From an uncultured Veillonella sp. (GTDB lineage Bacteria; Bacillota; Negativicutes; Veillonellales; Veillonellaceae): 64,000 nt of DNA. A program made the position numbers and the translations under genes. Position 1 is the first letter of the stretch; every line of letters starts with the position of its first letter. Of this stretch, positions 19,965-29,219 are shown piece after piece. Under the pieces are notes generated by a model that saw nothing but the letters and a program-made list of their open reading frames with translations, was not told where the DNA came from and did not search any database. The stretch is from NCBI GenBank assembly GCA_900538355.1, contig UPXS01000002.1, forward strand, positions 105,137 through 169,136, given 5' to 3'.

Positions 19965-21470
19965 ATGGTGATAGACATCAAAGACCGCGTTAAATGTGCG
20001 GCCCTCCAAGGTAAAATTGTCACTGCTTATGATGCAGCTCTTTTGATTAACCCTAACGATAAAGTTGGTATTTCCGGCTTTACTCCTTCTGGTTATGCAA
20101 AAGCAGTACCATTGGCATTGGCAGAAAGAATGGAAAAAGAACCATTCAAAATTGATTTGTGGACAGGTGCTTCCGTAGGTGATGAAGCTGACGGTGCGTT
20201 AACTCGTGCTAACGGCATCAATCGTCGTTTCCCTTATCAAACAAATAAGGATACACGTAAAGCCTTAAATAGCGGTGATGTTAAATACATTGATATGCAT
20301 TTAAGCACAATGGCACAAAATGTTCGCTATGGTTTCTTTGGTGATTTAGACGTAGCTATCGTAGAAGTTTGTCAAATCAATGAAGACGGCTCTTTAGTAC
20401 CTACAACATCTGTTGGTAACTCTCCAACATTTGTGAGCCAAGCTAAAAAGGTTATCGTAGAAGTAAACGTATCCCAACCACTTTCCTTGGTAGGTATGCA
20501 TGATATCTATGAACCACTCGATCCACCACATCGTAAACCAATTCCATTGGAAACACCTGGTGATCGTATTGGTACTGAAGCAATTCCTTGTGACCCAAGT
20601 AAAATTGTTGCAGTAGTACCTTGTGATGTTCCTGATACAACAAGACCTTTGGCACCTATCGATGATGATGCAAAAGCAATGAGTCAACACCTTATCGAAT
20701 TCTTCGAACAAGAAATTGCAGAAGGTCGTTTACCTAAAAACTTGCTTCCATTACAATCTGGTGTAGGTTCCGTAGCAAATGCTGTAATCAGTGGTCTTGC
20801 AAAAGGCCCATTCACAGATTTGTCCATCTATACTGAAGTAATCCAAGATGGTATGTTTGACTTGATCGATGCAGGTAAAGTAACTGTATGTTCCGGTACT
20901 GCATTAAGTCCTTCTCCAGATGGGTTGAAACGTTTCTATGCGAACATCGATGAATACCGCAAAAAAATTATTCTTCGTCCGCAAGAAATTTCCAATAACC
21001 CTGGTATTGCTCGTCGTATTGGTGTCATTGCCATGAATACCGCTATCGAATTTGATATTTTTGGCAATGTAAACTCTACTCATATTATGGGTAGCAAAAT
21101 GATGAATGGTGTTGGTGGTTCTGGTGACTTTGCACGTAGTGCATATCTCACTATTTTCTGCACTAACTCCGTTGCTAAAAATGGCGACATCAGTTCTATC
21201 GTTCCATATGTATCCCATGTGGATCACCCAGAACATGACACTATGATTTTCTGTACAGAACAAGGTGTTGCTGACTGCCGTGGTTTGAGCCCAGTGGAAA
21301 GAGCTCGTTTGATCATTGAAAAATGTGCTCACCCAGACTACAAACCTATGTTAACTGAATACCTAGAAAAAGCATTAGCTGCAACAAAGAATGCCCATAC
21401 ACCTATGTTGCTTGACGAAGCTCTTTCTTGGCATAAACGCTTCACAGAAACTGGAAGCATGAAAAAATAA
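19965..21470 (+). CDS. Acetyl-CoA hydrolase/transferase family protein, probably succinate:propionyl-CoA CoA-transferase
   Basis: A 501-residue family I CoA transferase of the Ach1/Cat1/ScpC type. Glycine-rich VGISGFTPSGYAKA lies near the N terminus, SGVGSVANAV near residue 265, and the catalytic glutamate is probably that of IYTEVIQDG near residue 290. It moves CoA between acyl groups through a glutamyl-CoA thioester. Its place at the head of the mutase-decarboxylase cluster makes propionyl-CoA plus succinate the likely pair, closing the propionate cycle; acetate could also be used. The ATG at 19965 has AAGGAG six bases upstream and is preferred over in-frame ATGs at 19941 and 19959. Confidence 0.88.
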   Translation: MVIDIKDRVKCAALQGKIVTAYDAALLINPNDKVGISGFTPSGYAKAVPLALAERMEKEPFKIDLWTGASVGDEADGALTRANGINRRFPYQTNKDTRKALNSGDVKYIDMHLSTMAQNVRYGFFGDLDVAIVEVCQINEDGSLVPTTSVGNSPTFVSQAKKVIVEVNVSQPLSLVGMHDIYEPLDPPHRKPIPLETPGDRIGTEAIPCDPSKIVAVVPCDVPDTTRPLAPIDDDAKAMSQHLIEFFEQEIAEGRLPKNLLPLQSGVGSVANAVISGLAKGPFTDLSIYTEVIQDGMFDLIDAGKVTVCSGTALSPSPDGLKRFYANIDEYRKKIILRPQEISNNPGIARRIGVIAMNTAIEFDIFGNVNSTHIMGSKMMNGVGGSGDFARSAYLTIFCTNSVAKNGDISSIVPYVSHVDHPEHDTMIFCTEQGVADCRGLSPVERARLIIEKCAHPDYKPMLTEYLEKALAATKNAHTPMLLDEALSWHKRFTETGSMKK

Positions 21471-21498
21471 CCTGTTTTTTTAGGAGGATGATGAAAAC

Positions 21499-23145
21499 AT
21501 GGCTTACGAAAACTTAAAAGCCCAAATTGCTGAGTACAACAAACTTTGTGACGAAAAAAGTGCAAAAACTCCAGAACGTCAAAATTTAAAATACAACCGT
21601 GTATACACACCAGTTGATATCGAAGGTTTTGACTATGAACGTGATTTGGGTATGCCTGGCGAATTCCCTTACACTCGTGGCGTACAACCTACTATGTACC
21701 GTGGTCGTTTCTGGACAATGCGTATGTATGCAGGCTTCGCTACAGCAGAAGAATCTAACAAACGTTACCGCTACTTAATCGAGTCTGGTGCAACTGGTCT
21801 TTCCTGCGCATTCGACTTACCTACACAAATCGGTTACGACTCCGACGATGCAGTTGCAGAAGGCGAAGTTGGTAAAGTAGGTGTAGCGATTGACTCCTTG
21901 GCAGATATGGAAATCTTGTTCGACGGCATCGACCTTGGTAAAGTATCCACATCCATGACAATCAACGCTCCAGCATCTGTTTTGTTGGCAATGTATATCG
22001 CAGTAGCTGAAAAACAAGGCGTACCTTCCACAGAATTGAAAGGTACAATTCAAAATGATATTTTGAAAGAATACGCAGCTCGTGGTACTTACATTTTCCC
22101 ACCAAAACCATCCATGCGTTTGATCACTAATATCTTCGAATATTGTTCTCAAAACGTTCCAAAATGGAACACAATTTCCATCTCCGGTTACCACATCCGT
22201 GAAGCAGGTTCCACAGCAGCTCAAGAAATCGCATTCACAATTGCTGATGGTATCGCATACGTAGAAGCAGCTTTGAAAGCTGGTCTTGATGTTGATACAT
22301 TTGCTGGTCGTCTTTCCTTCTTCTGGAATGCTCATAACAACGTACTTGAAGAAGTTGCTAAATTCCGTGCATCCCGCCGTTTATGGGCAACAATCATGAA
22401 AGAACGTTTTGGTGCTAAAAAACCAAAATCCATGATGCTTCGTGTACATACTCAAACAGCTGGTTCCATGTTGACTGCACAACAAGTTGATAACAACATC
22501 GTTCGTGTTGCTCTTCAAACTGCAGCTGCTGTAATGGGCGGTACTCAATCCTTACATACAAACTCCCGTGACGAAGCGTTGGCTCTTCCTACAGAAGCAT
22601 CTGTACAAGTAGCTCTTCGTACACAACAAATCGTGGCTTACGAATCTGGTTTGGCTGACGTAGTTGACCCATTGGGCGGTTCCTACTATGTAGAAGCTAT
22701 GACTAACGCTATCTATGACGAAGCTATGGCATACATCAAGAAAATTGATGAAATGGGCGGCGCTGTAGTAGCAATCGAAAAAGGCTACATCCAAAAAGAA
22801 ATTCAAGAATCCGCTTACAAATGGCAAATGGAAGTTGAATCTGGCTTGCGCACAATCGTTGGCGTAAACAAATTCCAAGTTGAAGAAGAAGCTCCAAAAG
22901 ACTTACTTCGCGTAGACGCTTCCGTTGGTGTTAACCAATCCAAGAAAACTCAAGCAGTTCGCGCTAACCGCGATCAAGCAGCAGTTGATAAAGCATTAGC
23001 AGCTCTTAAAGCTGGTGCAGCTGATGAAAACGTTAACTTGATGCCATTAATTCTTGATGCAGTTAAAACATATGCTACTTTGGGTGAAATTTGTAATGTA
23101 TTGCGCGAAGTATTCGGTGAATACGAAGCTCATTCCACATTATAA
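21499..23145 (+). CDS. Methylmalonyl-CoA mutase, catalytic large subunit
   Basis: A 548-residue protein equal to the TIM-barrel substrate domain of methylmalonyl-CoA mutase. [19 protein letters not shown] near residue 55 is the family's substrate-binding start, and [14 protein letters not shown] near residue 232 and LHTNSRDEA near residue 350 are hallmark segments. The B12 domain is missing and is encoded by the next gene, so the enzyme is the split type. With adenosylcobalamin it interconverts succinyl-CoA and methylmalonyl-CoA. GGAGG precedes the ATG. Codon use is strongly biased, suggesting high expression. Confidence 0.96.
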   Translation: MAYENLKAQIAEYNKLCDEKSAKTPERQNLKYNRVYTPVDIEGFDYERDLGMPGEFPYTRGVQPTMYRGRFWTMRMYAGFATAEESNKRYRYLIESGATGLSCAFDLPTQIGYDSDDAVAEGEVGKVGVAIDSLADMEILFDGIDLGKVSTSMTINAPASVLLAMYIAVAEKQGVPSTELKGTIQNDILKEYAARGTYIFPPKPSMRLITNIFEYCSQNVPKWNTISISGYHIREAGSTAAQEIAFTIADGIAYVEAALKAGLDVDTFAGRLSFFWNAHNNVLEEVAKFRASRRLWATIMKERFGAKKPKSMMLRVHTQTAGSMLTAQQVDNNIVRVALQTAAAVMGGTQSLHTNSRDEALALPTEASVQVALRTQQIVAYESGLADVVDPLGGSYYVEAMTNAIYDEAMAYIKKIDEMGGAVVAIEKGYIQKEIQESAYKWQMEVESGLRTIVGVNKFQVEEEAPKDLLRVDASVGVNQSKKTQAVRANRDQAAVDKALAALKAGAADENVNLMPLILDAVKTYATLGEICNVLREVFGEYEAHSTL

Positions 23146-23173
23146 TATCGGCTAATTTCGGAGGTAATTAATC

Positions 23174-23569
23174 ATGGCAGAAAAACGTATTAGAGTAATC
23201 GTAGCAAAACCAGGTCTTGATGGTCATGACCGTGGTGCAAAAGTAGTAGCACGCGCACTTCGCGATGCTGGTTTCGAAGTAATCTACACAGGTCTTCGTC
23301 AAACTCCAGAACAAATCGTTGAAGCAGCTCTTTCTGAAGACGTTAATGTAGTTGCATTATCCCTTCTTTCTGGTGCTCATAACACATTGTTCCCTAAAAT
23401 TGTTGAACTTTTGAAAGAAAAAGGCATGGGCGATGTACTTGTAATCGGTGGTGGCGTTATTCCTGACGCTGATATCCCTGGCTTGAAAAAAGCTGGCGTA
23501 GCAGAAGTATTCACACCTGGTACACCAACTGGCGATATCGTTAAATTCATCAACGAAAACGTTAAATAA
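23174..23569 (+). CDS. Methylmalonyl-CoA mutase, B12-binding small subunit
   Basis: A 131-residue Rossmann-like cobalamin-binding domain. The lower-ligand motif DxHxxG is DGHDRG near residue 16; SLLSGAHNT and [11 protein letters not shown] complete the base-off B12 pocket. It supplies adenosylcobalamin to the preceding catalytic subunit; together they match the C-terminal and N-terminal halves of fused bacterial mutases. CGGAGG lies before the ATG. The spacing of 28 bases to the large subunit supports equal synthesis. Confidence 0.96.
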   Translation: MAEKRIRVIVAKPGLDGHDRGAKVVARALRDAGFEVIYTGLRQTPEQIVEAALSEDVNVVALSLLSGAHNTLFPKIVELLKEKGMGDVLVIGGGVIPDADIPGLKKAGVAEVFTPGTPTGDIVKFINENVK

Positions 23570-23582
23570 TTAATTGGGCAAG

Positions 23583-23615
23583 AGAGGAGCACAACTGAAT
23601 AGTTGGCTCCCCTCT
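23583..23615 (+). repeat. Intercistronic hairpin between mutase small subunit and meaB
   Basis: AGAGGAGC and CAACT pair with AGTTG and GCTCCCCTCT, with small bulges, around GAAT. No T-run follows. It may separate the expression level of the abundant mutase from that of the chaperone MeaB. Confidence 0.55.
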
Positions 23616-23647
23616 ATTCCCATATTCTAAGATAGGTGGTGAGGCGA

Positions 23648-24586
23648 GTGGATTTAGTTAAAGAACTTTTCGAAGGTTCTCGACTAGCCTTAGCACGGTC
23701 CATAACAGCTGTAGAAAACGAGTATGATAATGCCATTGATATTATGAAGGCTATTTACCCTAAAACAGGGAATGCACGTATTCTCGGTATTACTGGGGCC
23801 CCTGGTGCTGGTAAAAGTACGTTGACAGATAAAGTTGTTAAACATTATCTAGATCAAGGTAAGAAAATCGGCATCGTTGCCATCGACCCAACTAGCCCAT
23901 TCTCTGGTGGTGCTATCTTGGGGGACCGTATTCGAATGAATGATTTGACATTAAATGAAAATGTATTTATTCGAAGCATGGGCACGCGTGGTAGTCTTGG
24001 TGGTTTGTCCAAAAAGACTGCAGACGTTGTAAAACTCATGGATGCCTTTGGCATGGATTTAGTAATCATTGAAACAGTAGGTGTAGGTCAATCTGAAGTA
24101 GATATCGTAAAAAATGCAGATACTACATTGGTTGTACTTGTTCCTGGTCTCGGTGATGATATCCAAGCTATCAAGGCAGGTATTCTTGAAATTGGCGATG
24201 TATTTGCTATCAATAAAGCTGACCGAGATGGTTGTGATCGTTTGAATGTAGAAATTGAAATGATGCTTGACCTAGACTCTCGTGAAGTAAAATGGCGCCC
24301 ACCGATTAAGCGCACAATTGCTAGTAAAGACCAAGGCGTAGATGAACTCATCGACGCTTTAGATGAACATTTTGAGTATCTTGAAGATTCTGGTGAATTG
24401 GAATCTCGTCGGGCAGAACGTACTCGTGATGAAATCATCGCAATGATTAATGAACAAATTGGTCGTTATGTAGCTGACAAAATCGTTACAAGCGACGAAT
24501 TTAATAGCCAAGTGGCAGCTGTTAATGAACGCGAAAGCGATCCATACACAGTTGTTAACGGCGTAATGACAAGCGTGCTAAAGTAG
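23648..24586 (+). CDS. meaB: Methylmalonyl-CoA mutase-associated GTPase MeaB
   Basis: A 312-residue G3E-family P-loop GTPase that loads cobalamin onto the mutase and protects or repairs it. Walker A is TGAPGAGKST near residue 51, then IDPTSPFSGGAILGDRIRM, the Mg-site ETVGVGQSE, and NKADRDG near residue 197. The C terminus is the dimerisation arm. The GTG at 23648 is chosen because AGGTGG lies seven bases upstream; in-frame GTGs at 23636 and 23639 overlap that ribosome binding site. Position after the mutase subunits fits the role. Confidence 0.93.
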   Translation: MDLVKELFEGSRLALARSITAVENEYDNAIDIMKAIYPKTGNARILGITGAPGAGKSTLTDKVVKHYLDQGKKIGIVAIDPTSPFSGGAILGDRIRMNDLTLNENVFIRSMGTRGSLGGLSKKTADVVKLMDAFGMDLVIIETVGVGQSEVDIVKNADTTLVVLVPGLGDDIQAIKAGILEIGDVFAINKADRDGCDRLNVEIEMMLDLDSREVKWRPPIKRTIASKDQGVDELIDALDEHFEYLEDSGELESRRAERTRDEIIAMINEQIGRYVADKIVTSDEFNSQVAAVNERESDPYTVVNGVMTSVLK

Positions 24587-24637
24587 ACGGCGACTACATA
24601 GCATTAGAGATTTAGCCTTATAAAGGAGATAATCGAA

Positions 24638-25060
24638 ATGGCTTTTAAAGTATTACAAGTGGATCACATCGGTATTGGTGTTAATGATTTAGCAGCAACT
24701 AAAGAATTCTATAAAAATGCATTGGGTATTGAACATCTTCCTGAAGATGAAGTGGTTGAAGAACAAAAAGTAAAAGTATCCTTCTTCCCATGTGGCGATG
24801 CTGAACTTGAATTCTTAGAAACTACAACTCCAGATGGCCCTATTGGTAAATTCATCGAAAAAAATGGCGGTCGTGATGGTATCCAACACGTTGCATTGCG
24901 CGTTGATAATATTGAAAATGCTATTGCTGATTTGATGGCTAAAGGCGTTCGTATGATTGACGAAAAACCTCGTTACGGTGCAGGCGGTTCCTCCATTGCT
25001 TTCTTACATCCAAAAGCAACAGGCGGCGTATTGCTTGAATTATGTCAACGTATGAAATAA
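24638..25060 (+). CDS. mce: Methylmalonyl-CoA epimerase
   Basis: A 140-residue vicinal-oxygen-chelate (glyoxalase-fold) protein. HIGIGVNDL opens the first module and IQHVALRVDNI the second; the metal ligands are probably H10, H83 and the glutamate in LLELCQR near the end. It converts R- to S-methylmalonyl-CoA, the step needed between mutase and decarboxylase. AAAGGAG precedes the ATG. Length matches the family. Confidence 0.95.
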   Translation: MAFKVLQVDHIGIGVNDLAATKEFYKNALGIEHLPEDEVVEEQKVKVSFFPCGDAELEFLETTTPDGPIGKFIEKNGGRDGIQHVALRVDNIENAIADLMAKGVRMIDEKPRYGAGGSSIAFLHPKATGGVLLELCQRMK

Positions 25061-25148
25061 TACAGTATCCAATTCACATCATTATGTATGAGTAATAGAT
25101 ATACATATTCATATAATCATGAGTTATATATTAAATATGTATGCATGC

Positions 25149-25177
25149 TTGAACTTTAATTATTAATGAAATAAAAT
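25149..25177 (+). promoter_or_regulatory. Likely internal promoter for the decarboxylase genes
   Basis: TTGAAC, a 17-base spacer and TAAAAT lie 35 bases before mmdA in a 150-base AT-rich gap. No terminator is visible after the epimerase, so it probably adds to read-through. Confidence 0.55.
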
Positions 25178-25211
25178 GATACTGTAACAAGTTTTATTTG
25201 GAGGTGCTATA

Positions 25212-26741
25212 ATGGCAACAGTGCAAGAAAAAATCGAGTTATTGCACGAAAAACTAGCTAAAGTTAAAGCTGGTGGCGGTGAAAAACGCGTTGAGAAACA
25301 ACATGCTCAAGGTAAAATGACTGCTCGTGAACGTTTGGCTAAATTGTTCGATGATAACTCTTTCGTTGAACTTGATCAATTTGTTAAACATCGTTGTGTT
25401 AACTTCGGTCAAGACAAGAAAGAATTACCAGGCGAAGGTGTAGTAACTGGTTATGGTACTATTGACGGTCGTTTAGTATATGCATTCGCACAAGATTTCA
25501 CTGTAGAAGGTGGTTCCCTTGGTGAAATGCATGCTGCTAAAATCGTTAAAGTACAACGTTTAGCAATGAAAATGGGTGCTCCTATCATTGGTATCAATGA
25601 TTCCGGCGGTGCTCGTATTCAAGAAGCTGTAGATGCTCTTGCTGGTTACGGTAAAATTTTCTTTGAAAATACAAATGCATCTGGCGTTATTCCACAAATA
25701 TCCGTAATCATGGGTCCATGCGCAGGCGGTGCTGTATATTCTCCAGCATTGACTGACTTCATCTACATGGTTAAACACACATCTCAAATGTTCATCACTG
25801 GTCCTGCAGTTATCAAATCTGTAACTGGTGAAGAAGTAACAGCTGAAGACCTTGGTGGTGCAATGGCTCACAACTCCGTATCTGGTGTTGCTCACTTTGC
25901 AGCTGAAGACGAAGATGATTGCATCGCTCAAATTCGCTACTTATTAGGCTTCTTGCCATCCAATAACATGGAAGATGCTCCATTAGTAGACACTGGCGAT
26001 GATCCAACTCGCGAAGACGAAGGCTTGAACAGCTTGTTGCCTGATAACAGTAACATGCCATACGACATGAAAGATGTTATCGCAGCTACTGTAGATAATG
26101 GCGAATACTATGAAGTACAACCATTCTATGCTACAAACATTATCACTTGTTTCGCACGTTTTGACGGTCAATCCGTTGGTATCATTGCTAACCAACCAAA
26201 AGTAATGGCTGGTTGCTTGGACATCAATGCATCCGACAAATCTTCCCGTTTCATCCGTTTCTGTGATGCTTTCAATATTCCAATCGTTAACTTCGTTGAC
26301 GTTCCTGGTTTCTTGCCTGGCACAAATCAAGAATGGGGCGGTATCATTCGTCACGGTGCTAAAATGTTGTATGCTTACTCTGAAGCTACAGTACCAAAAA
26401 TCACTGTTATCACTCGTAAAGCATACGGCGGTTCTTACCTCGCTATGTGTTCCCAAGATTTGGGCGCTGACCAAGTATACGCTTGGCCTACATCCGAAAT
26501 CGCTGTAATGGGTCCTGCTGGTGCAGCTAACATTATCTTCAAGAAAGATGAAGACAAAGACGCTAAAACAGCTAAATACGTAGAAGAGTTCGCAACTCCA
26601 TACAAAGCTGCAGAACGTGGCTTCGTAGATGTTGTAATCGAACCAAAACAAACTCGTCCAGCAGTTATCAACGCTTTGGCTATGCTTGCAAGCAAACGCG
26701 AAAACCGTGCTCCAAAGAAACATGGTAATATTCCATTATAA
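25212..26741 (+). CDS. mmdA: Methylmalonyl-CoA decarboxylase alpha subunit (carboxyltransferase)
   Basis: A 509-residue biotin-dependent carboxyltransferase with two crotonase-like halves. It removes the carboxyl group of S-methylmalonyl-CoA and passes it to biotin on Mmd[10 protein letters not shown] near residue 130 and [13 protein letters not shown] near 170 form one oxyanion region, while [19 protein letters not shown] and [10 protein letters not shown] form the second. It resembles propionyl-CoA carboxylase beta chains but stands with the decarboxylase subunits. GGAGG precedes the ATG. Codons are highly biased. Confidence 0.97.
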   Translation: MATVQEKIELLHEKLAKVKAGGGEKRVEKQHAQGKMTARERLAKLFDDNSFVELDQFVKHRCVNFGQDKKELPGEGVVTGYGTIDGRLVYAFAQDFTVEGGSLGEMHAAKIVKVQRLAMKMGAPIIGINDSGGARIQEAVDALAGYGKIFFENTNASGVIPQISVIMGPCAGGAVYSPALTDFIYMVKHTSQMFITGPAVIKSVTGEEVTAEDLGGAMAHNSVSGVAHFAAEDEDDCIAQIRYLLGFLPSNNMEDAPLVDTGDDPTREDEGLNSLLPDNSNMPYDMKDVIAATVDNGEYYEVQPFYATNIITCFARFDGQSVGIIANQPKVMAGCLDINASDKSSRFIRFCDAFNIPIVNFVDVPGFLPGTNQEWGGIIRHGAKMLYAYSEATVPKITVITRKAYGGSYLAMCSQDLGADQVYAWPTSEIAVMGPAGAANIIFKKDEDKDAKTAKYVEEFATPYKAAERGFVDVVIEPKQTRPAVINALAMLASKRENRAPKKHGNIPL

Positions 26742-26768
26742 TTCGATTCGATAACAAGATCATCGAAT
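26741..26768 (+). repeat. Hairpin after mmdA
   Basis: ATTCGAT and ATCGAAT pair across 14 bases, directly at the mmdA stop codon. No T-run follows. Confidence 0.5.
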
Positions 26769-26778
26769 TTGGGAGATA

Positions 26779-26805
26779 CCTTTCTTTACTATTTTTTTAG
26801 AAAGG
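26779..26805 (+). promoter_or_regulatory. Hairpin covering the mmdD ribosome binding site
   Basis: CCTTTCT pairs with AGAAAGG, which contains most of the AAAGGGG Shine-Dalgarno of mmdD. The 13-base loop is T-rich. It could lower or time mmdD translation. Confidence 0.5.
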
Positions 26806-26814
26806 GGAATGATT

Positions 26815-27159
26815 ATGGAAGGACAAGCAGTTACTACCAATCCTTGGTTAATCATGGCCATTAATATGACAGTTGTATTTGTTGTGTTGATTCTTTTAGG
26901 TATTTTGATGGAAATCGTTCATTTGATTGATCCTACCAAGAAGAAAAAAGACGTACCACCAAGTGCACCTGTTGCGGCTCCCGCAGCTACACCGGTGGCT
27001 GCACCAAATGCATCTGCTCAAAATGAAGGTGAAGTAGTAGCAGCTATCGTAGGTGCCATTGTGGCGATGGGGTATTCATCTGAACAAATTGCATCTATTC
27101 GACCTACAGCAACCAGTGCTAAATGGCGCTTGGAAGGTCGTTTAAGCGGTAGAGGTTAA
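26815..27159 (+). CDS. mmdD: Methylmalonyl-CoA decarboxylase delta subunit
   Basis: A 114-residue small membrane subunit. One hydrophobic helix spans about residues 10-34, followed by a KKKK cluster, an Ala/Pro-rich linker (about 45-68) and a C-terminal soluble domain. Delta or gamma subunits of Na+ decarboxylases hold the carboxyltransferase and the membrane subunit together. The last 42 residues are clearly related to MmdE. The ATG at 26815 is chosen over the ATG at 26809 because the latter is only one base from AAAGGGG. Confidence 0.92.
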   Translation: MEGQAVTTNPWLIMAINMTVVFVVLILLGILMEIVHLIDPTKKKKDVPPSAPVAAPAATPVAAPNASAQNEGEVVAAIVGAIVAMGYSSEQIASIRPTATSAKWRLEGRLSGRG

Positions 27160-27182
27160 TAATATTTTAGGAGGCATTTGTA

Positions 27183-27350
27183 ATGAGCAATGCTACAACA
27201 ACTAACGGTAAAGCTCCATCTCAAGATGTAGTAGCAGTAATCGTTGGTGCATTAGCGGCAATGGGTTATTCCGCTGATCAAATCGCGCATATCCGTCCAA
27301 TCGTAAGCTATAATTGGAAAATGGAAGGACGTTTGCGCGGTAATCGATAA
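27183..27350 (+). CDS. mmdE: Methylmalonyl-CoA decarboxylase epsilon subunit
   Basis: A 55-residue protein, easily missed by length cut-offs. Residues 15-55 align with the C terminus of MmdD: I count 24 identities in about 41 positions, including AMGYS, QIA, IRP and EGRL. It has no membrane helix or linker, so it looks like a duplicated copy of the soluble domain of MmdD. In Veillonella parvula the epsilon subunit is known as a small stabilising component. AGGAGG precedes the ATG. Confidence 0.93.
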   Translation: MSNATTTNGKAPSQDVVAVIVGALAAMGYSADQIAHIRPIVSYNWKMEGRLRGNR

Positions 27351-27364
27351 GATTATTGGCAGTT

Positions 27365-27383
27365 AGATAATCAAATAGATTAT
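27365..27383 (+). repeat. Hairpin between mmdE and mmdC
   Basis: GATAATC and GATTATC form a 7-bp stem around AAATA, without a T-run. Confidence 0.5.
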
Positions 27384-27451
27384 CCAATTTATATGTGTAA
27401 AGAAAATTTATAAGTATTGTGTAGACACTACACATTTTGGAGGAATTTAAA

Positions 27452-27835
27452 ATGAAAAAATTCAACATTACAGTAAACGGCACAGCATATGATGTAGAAG
27501 TTAATGAAGTAAAAGGTGCAGCTCCTGCAGCAGCTCCTAAAGCAGCTCCAGCAGCAGCTCCTAAAGCAGCTCCTGCACCAGCTCCAGCTCCAGCTGCAGC
27601 AGCAGCTCCAGTTCCAGCAGGTGCTGAAACTGTAAAAGCTCCAATGCCTGGTAAAATCTTATCTGTAGCAGTATCCGCTGGTCAAGCAGTTAAAAAAGGC
27701 GAAACTTTGTTGATCCTTGAAGCTATGAAAATGCAAAACGAAATCGCAGCTCCTCATGATGCTGTAGTTTCTGAAGTTCGCGTAGCTGCTAACCAAACTG
27801 TATCCACTGGCGACGACATGGTTGTTCTTGGTTAA
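27452..27835 (+). CDS. mmdC: Methylmalonyl-CoA decarboxylase gamma subunit (biotin carrier)
   Basis: A 127-residue biotinyl protein. After a short N-terminal segment comes a long Ala/Pro linker (about residues 20-55), then a biotinyl domain in which EAMKMQNE carries the acceptor lysine. The linker lets biotin swing between the carboxyltransferase MmdA and the membrane decarboxylase MmdB. GGAGG lies before the ATG at 27452; an in-frame TTG upstream overlaps that site and is rejected. The linker DNA is a series of near-repeats of alanine and proline codons and may vary in length between strains. Confidence 0.96.
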   Translation: MKKFNITVNGTAYDVEVNEVKGAAPAAAPKAAPAAAPKAAPAPAPAPAAAAAPVPAGAETVKAPMPGKILSVAVSAGQAVKKGETLLILEAMKMQNEIAAPHDAVVSEVRVAANQTVSTGDDMVVLG

Positions 27836-27850
27836 TACCAAGTTGTGTGT

Positions 27851-27869
27851 GGCGCGGCAGAGCCGCGTC
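27851..27869 (+). repeat. GC-rich hairpin between mmdC and mmdB
   Basis: GGCGCGGC and GCCGCGTC pair over 8 bp (one G-U) around AGA. It is strikingly GC-rich for this genome and lacks a T-run, so it is more likely an mRNA-stability or partial-stop element than a terminator. Confidence 0.6.
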
Positions 27870-27905
27870 ATATAACAATTTTATATTTGTGAAAGGGGAA
27901 CGCAT

Positions 27906-29027
27906 ATGGAGGCTTTTGCTGTTGCGATTCAATCCGTTATTAATGATAGCGGGTTCCTCGCATTTACAACAGGCAATGCTATTATGATTCTTGTAGGTTT
28001 GATCCTATTGTATTTGGCATTTGCTAAAGAGTTTGAACCTTTATTGTTGGGTCCGATTGCGTTTGGTTGTGTACTTGCTAATATTCCTCGTAATGGTTTC
28101 GAAGAAGGCGTTATGGCACTTATTAGCGCAGGTATCTCCCAAGAAATCTTCCCACCTTTAATTTTCCTTGGTGTAGGTGCAATGACTGACTTTGGTCCAC
28201 TCATTGCTAATCCTAAAACATTGCTTTTAGGTGCTGCTGCTCAAATCGGCGTATTCGTTGCTTTAGGTGGCGCAATGATGCTTGGCTTCACAGCTCAAGA
28301 AGCAGCTGCTATCGGTATCATCGGTGGTGCTGACGGTCCTACATCCATTTACTTAGCTACTAAGCTAGCTCCTCATTTATTAGGTGCTATCGCGGTTGCC
28401 GCATATTCCTATATGTCCTTGGTACCGTTGATTCAACCACCTGTAATGAAATTATTCACTACGCAAAAAGAACGCGAAATTGTTATGGAACAATTGCGTG
28501 AAGTTACACGTTTTGAAAAAATCGTATTCCCAATTGTTAGTACGATCTTCATTTCCTTATTGCTTCCTTCCATTACATCCCTTTTAGGTATGTTGATGTT
28601 AGGTAACTTGTTCCGTGAATCTGGCGTAACTGATCGTTTGTCCGATACATCTCAAAATGCGTTGATCAATACTGTTACAATCTTCTTGGCAACTGGTACT
28701 GGTTTAACAATGAGTGCGGAACACTTCTTAAGCATACAAACACTCCTTATCATTTGCTTAGGTTTAGTTGCATTCATCGGTGGTACTGCTGGTGGCGTAT
28801 TATTCGGTAAATTGATGAACTTAGTAGATGGTGGTAAAACAAATCCACTTATTGGTTCTGCTGGTGTATCCGCGGTTCCAATGGCTGCTCGCGTATCTCA
28901 AGTTGTAGGTGCGAAAGCTAACCCAGGTAACTTCTTGCTCATGCATGCTATGGGTCCGAACGTAGCTGGCGTTATTGGTACAGCAGTAGCAGCAGGTACA
29001 ATGCTTGCTATGTTGTCCAACCACTAG
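27906..29027 (+). CDS. mmdB: Methylmalonyl-CoA decarboxylase beta subunit (Na+ pump)
   Basis: A 373-residue polytopic inner-membrane protein of the OadB/GcdB/MmdB family. It decarboxylates carboxybiotin and moves Na+ outward. The hallmark [11 protein letters not shown] near residue 140 contains the functional aspartate, and [18 protein letters not shown] near residue 317 holds the second conserved polar set. Length is close to the 373-433 range of the family. GAAAGGGG precedes the ATG. It is the last gene of the mmd set. Confidence 0.97.
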   Translation: MEAFAVAIQSVINDSGFLAFTTGNAIMILVGLILLYLAFAKEFEPLLLGPIAFGCVLANIPRNGFEEGVMALISAGISQEIFPPLIFLGVGAMTDFGPLIANPKTLLLGAAAQIGVFVALGGAMMLGFTAQEAAAIGIIGGADGPTSIYLATKLAPHLLGAIAVAAYSYMSLVPLIQPPVMKLFTTQKEREIVMEQLREVTRFEKIVFPIVSTIFISLLLPSITSLLGMLMLGNLFRESGVTDRLSDTSQNALINTVTIFLATGTGLTMSAEHFLSIQTLLIICLGLVAFIGGTAGGVLFGKLMNLVDGGKTNPLIGSAGVSAVPMAARVSQVVGAKANPGNFLLMHAMGPNVAGVIGTAVAAGTMLAMLSNH

Positions 29028-29038
29028 TAAGTTAATAA

Positions 29039-29084
29039 TTATTCACCAAGGTGTGCCTAATTAGGTACACCTATTGGTGAATAA
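29039..29084. repeat. Long palindrome after mmdB
   Basis: TTATTCACCAA pairs with TTGGTGAATAA; inside are GTGT/ACAC and the self-complementary CCTAATTAGG. On the + strand it is followed by A, not T, so it is not a canonical terminator for mmdB. It may protect the mRNA 3' end or bind a protein. Confidence 0.6.
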
Positions 29085-29219
29085 AAAAACCCTTCAAATC
29101 TATGTATTCATGCATAAATAGGGTATATTTGCAATAAATGCTTTTCAGATCGGTCATTAGGTGATACAAGAATTCACACAATAACCTTCTAGTGCTTTAA
29201 ATTTAGTAGAGGTGGTCAC

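Noticed and set aside
26227..26508. 93-codon + strand frame inside mmdA
   Set aside because: Out-of-frame shadow within a certain gene, with no ribosome binding site.
25983..26723. 246-codon open frame on the minus strand across mmdA
   Set aside because: It mirrors the strongly biased codons of mmdA, is Phe/Cys/Ser-rich, and has no ribosome binding site; it is a shadow of the real gene.
27527..27620. Repeat element inside mmdC
   Set aside because: It is the Ala/Pro linker of a biotin carrier, expected for the family.
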